20,511 bases of DNA from Bacteroidales bacterium UBA4318 (GTDB lineage: Bacteria; Bacteroidota; Bacteroidia; Bacteroidales; UBA932). Positions 14,165 through 20,511 of this stretch are shown piece by piece. Each line of letters starts with the position of its first letter. Within the stretch, counting starts at the first letter, position 1. Where the stretch lies: positions 1 to 20,511 of the forward strand of contig DGUE01000019.1 in assembly GCA_002393895.1 (NCBI GenBank). Reading direction: 5' to 3'. The notes under the pieces are model-generated. The model was not told the origin of the DNA. It saw nothing but the letters and a program-made list of their open reading frames with translations, and did not search any database. Both the position numbers and the translations under genes were made by a program.

Positions 14165-14730
14165 AAAACCTGATACTCAAAGATTTGCTTGAGGCTCAGG
14201 ACGAGCTGGAACGCTTTCTGGCCGAGCCTTCGACCCTGGATTCCATCGCCCGCGCCGCCGAGATCTGCTCCGCTGCACTCAAGGCCGGCTGCAAGATCAT
14301 CAGCTGTGGCAACGGAGGGTCGCTCTGCGATGCCACCCATTTTGCCGAAGAGCTTACCGGGCGCTACCGTGGCAACCGCGGGCCTCTGCCTGCCATCGCC
14401 ATCAATGATCCTGCATATATGACCTGCACCGCCAATGACTTCAGTTTCGAAGAAGCCTTCTCCCGCTACGTGGAGGGTGTCGGCCAAAGGGAAGATGTGC
14501 TCCTTGCCATCAGCACCAGCGGCACTTCCGCGAACGTGCTGAAGGCTGCAGAAGCCGCCAAGGCCAAGGGTATGAAGCTGGTCTCGCTCACCGGCCCGGC
14601 AGGCAATCCGCTGGCGGAAATCGCCGATGCAGCCGTCTGCGCGCCAGCCGCGCCCCATTCCGACCGCATTCAGGAAATCCACATCAAAGTCATACACATC
14701 CTTATCCACGCCATAGAAGAGTCGCTATGA
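14161..14730 (+). CDS. gmhA: Phosphoheptose isomerase GmhA-type (SIS domain)
   Basis: A 189-aa SIS-domain protein very close to E. coli GmhA, which interconverts sedoheptulose 7-phosphate and D-glycero-D-manno-heptose 7-phosphate. SCGNGGSLCDATHFAEELTG (48-67) carries His60 and Glu64, and DRIQEIHIKVIHILI carries Gln171 and His179; these line up with E. coli His61, Glu65, Gln172 and His180, so the catalytic pair is kept. STSGTSANVLKA is the sugar-phosphate loop. One change is Leu55 where E. coli has His. The gene overlaps both neighbours by ATGA, between a ROK kinase and an MFS permease. That context is unlike an LPS heptose locus (no HldE/HddA or GmhB nearby) and hints at sugar uptake. A related aldose/ketose phosphate as substrate is the main alternative. 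Confidence 0.9.
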   Translation: MKNLILKDLLEAQDELERFLAEPSTLDSIARAAEICSAALKAGCKIISCGNGGSLCDATHFAEELTGRYRGNRGPLPAIAINDPAYMTCTANDFSFEEAFSRYVEGVGQREDVLLAISTSGTSANVLKAAEAAKAKGMKLVSLTGPAGNPLAEIADAAVCAPAAPHSDRIQEIHIKVIHILIHAIEESL

Positions 14731-15881
14731 AAAAGAATACCATTTCAGTCATTCTGCCGGTGATGTTCGGTTTCCTCGCAATGGGCTTCATCGACATGAT
14801 AGGTCTTGTCACCAGCAATGTGCGCGCAGACTTCAACATGTCCGACGGCCTGGTGAACACCATTTCGCTGTCGTGCTATCTCTGGTTCCTGCTGCTTTCC
14901 ATCCCGGTGGGAATGGCCCTGACGCGCTGGGGGCGCAAGAAGATGGTGCTCCTTAGCCTCGCGATCCACGTGGTGGCGCTGCTGCTTCCATATGTAAGCT
15001 ACAGCTTCGCCAGCGTGCTGGTGGCGTTCTCTCTGATAGGCATAGGCAATACCATACTGCAGGTGGCAATGAATCCGCTCGTGACCGACGTGGTAAACGC
15101 CGACCGCGTGACTTCCACCATCACCTTCGGGCAGGCCACAAAAGCCTTCGGGAGCATCGTGGCTCCGTTCATTGCAATGTGGACTGCGGTGGCGCTGGGG
15201 CACTGGCAATTGCTGTTCCCCATCTACGCCGGGCTTTCGCTGCTCGGCCTCATCTGGCTATGGATCACTCCCATAGAGGAGGCACCCCGCGAGGCCAGGA
15301 AAGTGGGTGTGAAAGACACTCTGGTGCTGCTTAAAGACAAGTTCATCCTGGCCTGCTTCGTGGGTATAGTTGTGCTGGTGGCGGCCGATGTGGCGGTGAA
15401 TATGACCCTTCCCCGCCTGATGACGGATGAGTTCGGCCTGAGCACGGAGAAGGCGAACCTCTGCAACAGCCTTTATTTCCTGGCGCGCACGATTGCTGCG
15501 TTCGCCGGGGGTGCCCTGCTGCTGAAGGTGTCCGACAAGAAATTCTTCTCCTGGGGATGCTGGATTGCGATGGCCGGACTGGTGCTTTTTGCCGCCCTCG
15601 GCAGGTTGGGCCTGGTGCCCGTGCTGGTGGCGGTCTGCATCTTCGGAGTGGGCTATGCCAACCTTTTCGGAATCGTCTTTTCCTTTGCCATGCGCCGCGC
15701 GCCCGAAAAGGCTAACGAGGTGTCCGCCCTGCTGATAGTAGGCCTGATCGGTGGTGCCATACTGCCGCCCGTGCTGGGTTGGATCCGGGACGTTTCCGGC
15801 TCCCAGGTGGCTGCAGTGGCCGCTATCGCTGTTGTTTGGATCTATATGCTATGGCTGATCCGCCGCATCCGCGAAGCCTAG
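14727..15881 (+). CDS. MFS sugar permease (FucP-like)
   Basis: A 384-aa inner-membrane major facilitator with about 12 helices by eye. GFLAMGFIDMIGLVTSNVRA at the start, RWGRKKMVLLS (the MFS loop 2-3 motif, about residues 68-78) and QVAMNPLVTDVV (~112-123) resemble the FucP/GluP group of sugar:proton symporters. The gene overlaps gmhA by ATGA, so import, phosphorylation and isomerisation genes are translated together. That argues for uptake of the sugar the ROK kinase acts on. Its stop is only 2 bp from the end of the opposing DUF4249 gene, with no terminator between them. Substrate cannot be told from sequence; export is a less likely alternative. Confidence 0.87.
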   Translation: MKKNTISVILPVMFGFLAMGFIDMIGLVTSNVRADFNMSDGLVNTISLSCYLWFLLLSIPVGMALTRWGRKKMVLLSLAIHVVALLLPYVSYSFASVLVAFSLIGIGNTILQVAMNPLVTDVVNADRVTSTITFGQATKAFGSIVAPFIAMWTAVALGHWQLLFPIYAGLSLLGLIWLWITPIEEAPREARKVGVKDTLVLLKDKFILACFVGIVVLVAADVAVNMTLPRLMTDEFGLSTEKANLCNSLYFLARTIAAFAGGALLLKVSDKKFFSWGCWIAMAGLVLFAALGRLGLVPVLVAVCIFGVGYANLFGIVFSFAMRRAPEKANEVSALLIVGLIGGAILPPVLGWIRDVSGSQVAAVAAIAVVWIYMLWLIRRIREA

Positions 15882-15883
15882 AG

Positions 15884-16720
15884 TTATTCTACTTTCAGGG
15901 TTCTCACCGTAGCCCCGTATCCGGCCCAATATCCGAATCCTCCTTCGATATTTGAGGCCGGATTTTCGTGCATGGGGAAGAAGGGTGTGTTGCCCAAGGT
16001 GGAAAGGTCGTCTATGGCCATCCAGAAGCGGCAGGCGTCTTCTTCACAGGTGCAGACTTTCACCCGCACCGTGCTGCCTTTCTTGAACTGGGTGGCCAGC
16101 TCCGGACGGTCCAGGCCTTTGCCACGGGTGATGGTGATTTCGGCATTTTCCTTGAGCCCGGCCCCTTCGATTGCGCTGGGGAAGCATGGAATGTATCGGC
16201 TGTCTTCGCCTTCTACCATGGTAAAGATGCGGTAGAATTTGTCCACGCCGGCCTTGTTGCCAAGCGTAACCACAAGTGTATAGAGGCTGTCTGAGCCTTC
16301 CACCTTCACTGCCCGCACTCCGGAAACCGGTTCCGGAGCGGGAATGGTGCTGCTGGCGCTCAGGGTCTTGCCGTTGTATTCCACTTTCAGGGTGTATTTC
16401 TTTCCTGCCTTGCCAGTGATCCAGCCGGTGGTGTAGACGAAGGGCGGCAGATAGCGTTTATCCTGCTTGCTGAAGAGGATTACGGTGGTATCCCCGTCGC
16501 TCAGGCTTACTTTCGCGCGTTTTATTATATGGTTGCTGAGGGAGTCCAGATGGGTGAATTCCGGGCTGGGGGAGAGGGTGGAAGTGAGCATCACAACAGG
16601 CGCTTCTCCGGCCTCTATCCATCCTTCCGCCACCAGATCCCCGGGGATATCGCCCCATCTTCCCGGCCCGTTGCAGGAGCAGAGAAGTGCGATGGCAGTT
16701 ATGAGAAGTGTCTTATTCAT
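15884..16720 (-). CDS. DUF4249-like lipoprotein, partner of the TonB-dependent receptor
   Basis: A 278-aa exported protein. MNKTLLITAIALLCSC gives a signal peptide with a likely lipobox Cys at 16 (Cys14 is an alternative). The body is beta-rich: VAEGWIEAGEAPVVMLTSTL (30-49), then a stretch like KAKVSLSDGDTTVILF and GKKYTLKVEYNGKTLSASST, the layout of DUF4249 proteins, Bacteroidota lipoproteins usually encoded right after a TonB-dependent receptor. The gene starts 2 bp after the receptor stop, so the two are surely cotranscribed. By position it is likely a surface or outer-leaflet partner in uptake, loosely comparable in place to SusD but unrelated in sequence. Ligand unknown. The family name rests on memory of the pattern and neighbourhood. 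Confidence 0.72.
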   Translation of the reverse strand: MNKTLLITAIALLCSCNGPGRWGDIPGDLVAEGWIEAGEAPVVMLTSTLSPSPEFTHLDSLSNHIIKRAKVSLSDGDTTVILFSKQDKRYLPPFVYTTGWITGKAGKKYTLKVEYNGKTLSASSTIPAPEPVSGVRAVKVEGSDSLYTLVVTLGNKAGVDKFYRIFTMVEGEDSRYIPCFPSAIEGAGLKENAEITITRGKGLDRPELATQFKKGSTVRVKVCTCEEDACRFWMAIDDLSTLGNTPFFPMHENPASNIEGGFGYWAGYGATVRTLKVE

Positions 16721-16722
16721 TG

Positions 16723-18741
16723 TCAGAACTTGCAGAACCAGCCGATGCCAGGCATCAGCCTGAGGGCGAAACTGAATGGAGCGTATGCGAAACTGCCGTC
16801 TTCGCGGTAGTAGAAGCGGTATGAGAGTTCATTGTTCCTGGCCAGGGCGTTGTAGATGGAGAAGTTGATGCCGTGGGTAAGGGTGGTATCCTTACGGAAA
16901 TACCAGTTGAAATTGAGGTCCAGCCGGATGTAGGGAGCAAGACGTGCACCGTTCCTCGGCCCGTAGAGGCAGATCAGCCTGGAATCCAGCAGATAGAACG
17001 ACTGAGGGGCGGTGAAGGGGGTGCCGGATGCTGCGATGAAGGTGCCACCTGCGTCCCATTTGCGCTCTGTCCAGGTGGCGACCGCGTTCACTTCGATCAG
17101 GCGCTCGAAGTTGGATGGCCATATGCTCCCGTCTTCCCCTTGCCTCAAGGACCTTCCAAGCGAAGCGCTTAGCCATCCAGTGAGTTTGCCTGCCTGCTTA
17201 TGAAGGATGAGGTTGATTCCGTAGTTCCAGCCTTCCGCCGTAGTGAGCATATCGGCTAGCGATGAGTCTGCCCGGAGGTAATCCATCAGGGTGCCGGTGT
17301 ACTCCACCTGATTGCGCAGGCGGCGCCAGTAGAGCTCTGCCGAGAAGGCCCAGGCTTCCTGCCGGAAATAGAGGTTGTAGGCCAGCGAAGCCCACAGGGA
17401 GCGCTGTGGAGAGCCGTATTTCCCAGCCAGGAAGTTGAATTCGATGGGGAAGCCCATGCTGCTGACTCCTGTGAGGAAGATGTTCTGGGTTGCGCTGCCA
17501 GCCCTCAGATCAAGCTTCCCGGCGCGGAACATATCGTAGCTGATTGCAAGCGAAGGATCCAACTGCCAGAAGGATTCCTTCTCGGGGGAGAGGTACCATC
17601 CTCCGGCAAGATCTGCCCGTATCTTCCAGCTGAGCGACAGATACCTGCTCCAGGCGGCTCTTATGCGGCTTTCCAGTGCCTGCTGAGTCTCTTTCGCTAT
17701 CCCTGCGGTCATCGAACCGCTTTCGTGGACGGGGCTCGGGGCAAGCACGTCGTAGTACAGGATATCCGCGCCGAAATCGAAATCCTGCCAATGCACCGCG
17801 GTCTTGTAGCCTGCGTTGCGGGTGTGGTAGGGGACGAATCCGCTTTCAAGGCTGTATGAGATGTCTGCCCGGGCGCTGTATTGAGTGATGAAGATGCTTT
17901 GTTTCAGGAGGGTCTCTGCGCTCCGGTGCTGCCAGTGAAGGGCGGCGGAAGCATTGCTCCAGCCCATTTTTACGCCGAGGTGATTCTCTATCGAAGTATA
18001 GTCTGCGGCGTCGGAGGAATAGAATGCGTCTGCGTAGATGCGGTCTTTGGCCGATGGCGCCCAGGCCCAGCCGAGGTTTACATCCCCGAATCCGTAGAGG
18101 AAGGGATCTTCATCCACAGTCAGGAAAGGCCTATACAGCTCATTCAGGAAGCTCCTGCGGGCAGACAGGCTGAGCGCAGAATTATCTCCGGTACGGAGCT
18201 TGAGATTGCCCTGTGCCGCCACCAGGCCGAGGGAAAAGTCCCCCTTGGTGCTGCGAGAGGGAATGCTTCGGTCCGGAAGCATATCCACATAACCTCCCAG
18301 CCGCCCGAGCGTACCTGCCGTGGTGCCATAGTTCATCGTTCCGAAGTGGGCTGGGTTGAATACGGAAAAGATGCCCAGGAGATGGCTGGCGCCATAGATG
18401 GGGGTGCCGTCGATGCTGATGAGGTTGTGAGAGTGGTCGCAGCCCTGGATATGGATGCCGGCGTCGATTTCGCTTCCAGTCTGCACGCTGGGAAGCAGCC
18501 TGATGAATCGCAGAGGGTCGGAACTGCCGAGTATCCCGGGGAGTTTGGCAAGCCCTTCGATATCCACTTTGGTTTCCGCTTTCACAGAAATAGGGGAGCT
18601 GCGTTTGCGTGCTGCCACCACAGTGCTGTCGATGGTGCGCAGCAAAGAAGAATCGGTCTGCGCCGAAATCTTCATCGGGAGAAGCCCCGGAAGCAGCAAC
18701 GCAGACCGAAAAATCAGACTGTATAGGCGTCTGGCCTTCAC
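16723..18741 (-). CDS. TonB-dependent outer-membrane receptor
   Basis: A 672-aa TonB-dependent receptor. Residues 1-28 are a signal peptide (cleavage likely at ISA-Q). IDSTVVAARKR (~36-46) looks like a TonB box. The plug follows, with LRFIRLLPSVQTGSEI, GIHIQGCDHSHNLISIDG and GTPIYGASHLLGIFSVFNP, then a beta-barrel ending in the aromatic GWFCKF expected of outer-membrane proteins. It is shorter than SusC and lacks the CarboxypepD-reg-like N-terminal domain, so it is not a classic SusC. The start is GTG (minus strand 18741-18739), whose G is also the last base of the TAG stop of the upstream lipoprotein gene; this TAGTG overlap suggests reinitiation. A DUF4249-type gene follows by 2 bp. Cargo is unknown; metal chelates or small organics are usual. 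Confidence 0.88.
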   Translation of the reverse strand: MKARRLYSLIFRSALLLPGLLPMKISAQTDSSLLRTIDSTVVAARKRSSPISVKAETKVDIEGLAKLPGILGSSDPLRFIRLLPSVQTGSEIDAGIHIQGCDHSHNLISIDGTPIYGASHLLGIFSVFNPAHFGTMNYGTTAGTLGRLGGYVDMLPDRSIPSRSTKGDFSLGLVAAQGNLKLRTGDNSALSLSARRSFLNELYRPFLTVDEDPFLYGFGDVNLGWAWAPSAKDRIYADAFYSSDAADYTSIENHLGVKMGWSNASAALHWQHRSAETLLKQSIFITQYSARADISYSLESGFVPYHTRNAGYKTAVHWQDFDFGADILYYDVLAPSPVHESGSMTAGIAKETQQALESRIRAAWSRYLSLSWKIRADLAGGWYLSPEKESFWQLDPSLAISYDMFRAGKLDLRAGSATQNIFLTGVSSMGFPIEFNFLAGKYGSPQRSLWASLAYNLYFRQEAWAFSAELYWRRLRNQVEYTGTLMDYLRADSSLADMLTTAEGWNYGINLILHKQAGKLTGWLSASLGRSLRQGEDGSIWPSNFERLIEVNAVATWTERKWDAGGTFIAASGTPFTAPQSFYLLDSRLICLYGPRNGARLAPYIRLDLNFNWYFRKDTTLTHGINFSIYNALARNNELSYRFYYREDGSFAYAPFSFALRLMPGIGWFCKF

Positions 18742-20306
18742 TATTCTTTGTTCAGAACGCCGGAAATGTAGCTGTCGACACTCTTCTGCCAGTCTTCAAA
18801 TGCGTTGATAAGAGCGGCAAAGTCGGTCTTGTTGAAGAAGGCCTCGAACATGGCATAGGCGCTTCCATCGTCGAAACGGATGACGGGGATGGCTGTCCAT
18901 TCGCCATTCTCTTTCTTTTCGGGTTCAAGCCCGAGGTGAGCGGAGCACTGCTTGCTGTTGTAGAAGGCCTGGAGTTTGATTGCCTGTTCTGCCTGGCCGA
19001 GCCAGCTCTTGAACTCAACTTCGCTTTCGCGGGCTGCGTCCATCTTTTCGCTGCACTCTACAAGCTTTTCAAGGTCGGCAGTGCCCTTTACCTGGAGGTC
19101 ACCGAGGAGATCGAAGCTGATTTCGGCGCTCTTTGGCATAGTGGAGACTTCATAAGTGGTGCTCGTGGAGTTGGACCCGTTCTTGTAGCCATTGCCATTG
19201 TCGTTGTCGTATCCGCTTTCTTTCTGCTTGGATGTGAGCTTTAAGCCACTTTCCTTGGCGGTCATCGTGAAAATATCCTTCTTTCCATAGCTGAATACAT
19301 AGGATGCTTCGGCACCGTCGGACAGGTAGTTGAGCTTTTTGGTCTTGAGGGTATATCCGGCAGCAGAGAAAGAGATGCTGACGCTTGCCTGGTCTTTGGA
19401 GACGTCCAGAGTGCCTGCCGCAGCGGGCTGATAGTCGATATTGACGCTAAGGTCGCCTATGGTTTCGCTGCCCTTGCTGAATTTGGCGGTAATGCTCTCT
19501 GGCATGTGGATGTAAGATTTCCTTATGCGCACCTGGCTGTGCTTGCCTGCAGGCACGGAAACCATATTCATGTAATTATTGTAGTCGCTGTAAAGCTGGG
19601 ATTCCGAAAGCCATCCCAGATCCGCATCTGTTACAGGATTGTAGAAATGGAACTCGACTACATTGCCGTTAGTGCGGTTGATGGGCTCCCAGTTGTAGTA
19701 GTCATAGCCGTCGCCCTGGTAATGAACCTTTTCGAAATACATGGCTGGGCCGGTGGTGTAGGCAGGCCATTCGTTGTAGTATTCGTCCCGGGTTTCATTC
19801 AGGAGGGTTCTGGAGGAAGATGTGCTGACTGCTGCTTCCGCGTGCATCTGCACACCGTCTACTGTTGCATCGATGCTGAGGCTGGGGGAGTCTTTCTTTA
19901 CCCAGGCCTTCTTTGCCTCATCCAGGGTTAAGCTCCCCTTGATGTTGGCAAGCTGAACGGTATAAGACTCTTCATAAACAAACTCGCCGGGCTCCTGATA
20001 ATTGCAGTACCAGCCGTAGTTCATGTCGTTGTCTTCTGTGCCTTTTTCTTCCTTGGATTCGATATCTTCACCGATGGTGTCGAGAACGGACTGGTCATAC
20101 TCGTTGCTGGAAACAACTTCGGCAAAAGAGGCGGCAGCTTTGAAGGATTCGCCCCACTTCTCTACATCGGCGTATTCGATGAGCTCAATTCCAATGCCCT
20201 CAAGGGCATCCTGCTGATCGCTTGGAGAGAGGGGCTTTACGTCTTTTTTGCAAGCGGCGGCAAGGACTGCTGCGGTTGCAATAAGGAACAAATACTTGTT
20301 TTTCAT
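18741..20306 (-). CDS. Large lipoprotein of unknown function, first gene of the TonB-receptor operon
   Basis: I do not recognise this 521-aa protein. MKNKYLFLIATAAVLAAAC is a lipoprotein signal with Cys19, followed by KKDVKP. There is no strong surface-export signal of acidic residues right after the Cys. The mature part is acidic, rich in Tyr, Ser and Asp, and looks mostly beta: many short alternating stretches such as TVQLANIKGSLTLDEA, EVSTMPKSAEISFDLLG and SAEISFDLLGDLQVKGTADL. A low-complexity Asn/Gly/Ser linker runs near residues 366-382. The last 110 residues become more helical. The gene ends one base into the TonB-receptor start, so it is the promoter-proximal member of a three-gene uptake operon and may bind the ligand or assist the receptor. 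A dyad lies in its upstream region. Confidence 0.75.
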   Translation of the reverse strand: MKNKYLFLIATAAVLAAACKKDVKPLSPSDQQDALEGIGIELIEYADVEKWGESFKAAASFAEVVSSNEYDQSVLDTIGEDIESKEEKGTEDNDMNYGWYCNYQEPGEFVYEESYTVQLANIKGSLTLDEAKKAWVKKDSPSLSIDATVDGVQMHAEAAVSTSSSRTLLNETRDEYYNEWPAYTTGPAMYFEKVHYQGDGYDYYNWEPINRTNGNVVEFHFYNPVTDADLGWLSESQLYSDYNNYMNMVSVPAGKHSQVRIRKSYIHMPESITAKFSKGSETIGDLSVNIDYQPAAAGTLDVSKDQASVSISFSAAGYTLKTKKLNYLSDGAEASYVFSYGKKDIFTMTAKESGLKLTSKQKESGYDNDNGNGYKNGSNSTSTTYEVSTMPKSAEISFDLLGDLQVKGTADLEKLVECSEKMDAARESEVEFKSWLGQAEQAIKLQAFYNSKQCSAHLGLEPEKKENGEWTAIPVIRFDDGSAYAMFEAFFNKTDFAALINAFEDWQKSVDSYISGVLNKE

Positions 20307-20336
20307 GACTGTTATTTTTTGTTAATTGTTTTCTAA

Positions 20337-20353
20337 ATAAGGTTTTACCTTAT
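20337..20353. promoter_or_regulatory. Dyad-symmetric candidate operator upstream of the TonB-receptor operon
   Basis: ATAAGGT-ttt-ACCTTAT is a perfect 7-bp inverted repeat with a 3-nt spacer, 31-47 nt before the lipoprotein ATG on the minus strand. That is where a promoter should lie; no good TAnnTTTG box was seen for this operon. A repressor site (for example of a metal or ligand sensor) is a reasonable guess. Confidence 0.45.
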
Positions 20354-20403
20354 AATATAGATGCATGCACGCAGTAAAACGTGAAAAGAAATAATGCATA
20401 TTT

Positions 20404-20432
20404 TTTGGTTTAAGATAATTTTTATATCTTTG
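20404..20432 (+). promoter_or_regulatory. Promoter of tRNA-Cys
   Basis: TATCTTTG at 20425-20432 matches the -7 consensus and ends 11 nt before the tRNA. A TTTG at 20404-20407 could be the -33 box, but the 17-bp spacing is shorter than usual. Confidence 0.6.
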
Positions 20433-20443
20433 CAATCCTTTCC

Positions 20444-20511
20444 GGTGCGATGGCCGAGCGGTTAGGCACAGGTCTGCAAAACCTGGTACAGCGGTTCGAT
20501 TCCGCTTCGCA
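20444..20511 (+). tRNA. tRNA-Cys (anticodon GCA), 3' end cut by the window
   Basis: Acceptor GGTGCGA, D arm, anticodon stem CAGGT/ACCTG with loop CTGCAAA (anticodon GCA at 20476-20478), and T arm AGCGG-TTCGATT-CCGCT are all present. The last five bases TCGCA pair with the acceptor; the final two acceptor bases and the discriminator lie past the window edge. Confidence 0.93.

Noticed and set aside
17881..18726. 281-codon plus-strand frame inside the TonB receptor gene
   Set aside because: It mirrors the receptor coding strand, shows no motif or signal, and the receptor frame has clear plug and barrel features.

Overview
The window looks like chromosomal DNA of a Bacteroidales bacterium (phylum Bacteroidota), probably a gut-type lineage with moderately high GC; genus cannot be set from the sequence alone. 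The signs are repeated copies of the Bacteroidota -7 promoter element TAnnTTTG in front of genes and tRNAs, the absence of clear Shine-Dalgarno sequences, a TonB-dependent receptor with a DUF4249-type partner, and a secreted GH2 beta-galactosidase. I see no prophage, transposase, CRISPR array or rRNA.

Layout. (1) 1-2368, minus: panE-like reductase, class I aminotransferase and the start of a secreted C1B aminopeptidase, 4 and 2 bp apart. (2) 2430-3008, plus: an MntP-like Mn2+ exporter, divergent from panE. (3) 3095-11893, plus: a run of six genes with very small gaps: a NapH/NapG-like polyferredoxin fusion, a Tat-type lipoprotein aldo/keto reductase with ferredoxin clusters, an unrecognised membrane-anchored protein, a DEDDy 3'-5' exonuclease, RlmI and a periplasmic LacZ. 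(4) 11933-12005: tRNA-Ala(CGC) with its own promoter and a strong terminator. (5) 12199-13078: a minus-strand Nudix hydrolase, a broken nucleoside deoxyribosyltransferase-like gene, and a 57-aa membrane protein. (6) 13199-15881, plus: ROK kinase, GmhA-type phosphoheptose isomerase and MFS sugar permease, joined by ATGA overlaps. (7) 15884-20306, minus: a 521-aa lipoprotein, TonB-dependent receptor and DUF4249-type lipoprotein, which read as one uptake operon. (8) 20444-20511: tRNA-Cys, cut by the window end.

Two gene sets invite a mechanism. The polyferredoxin and the aldo/keto reductase both carry twin-arginine signals and many Fe-S cysteines, so they may form a membrane-to-periplasm electron transfer pair. 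The ROK-GmhA-MFS operon has the parts for import, phosphorylation and aldose/ketose isomerisation of a sugar, possibly a heptose feeding sedoheptulose 7-phosphate into the pentose phosphate pathway. Both ideas are inference from motifs and gene order.
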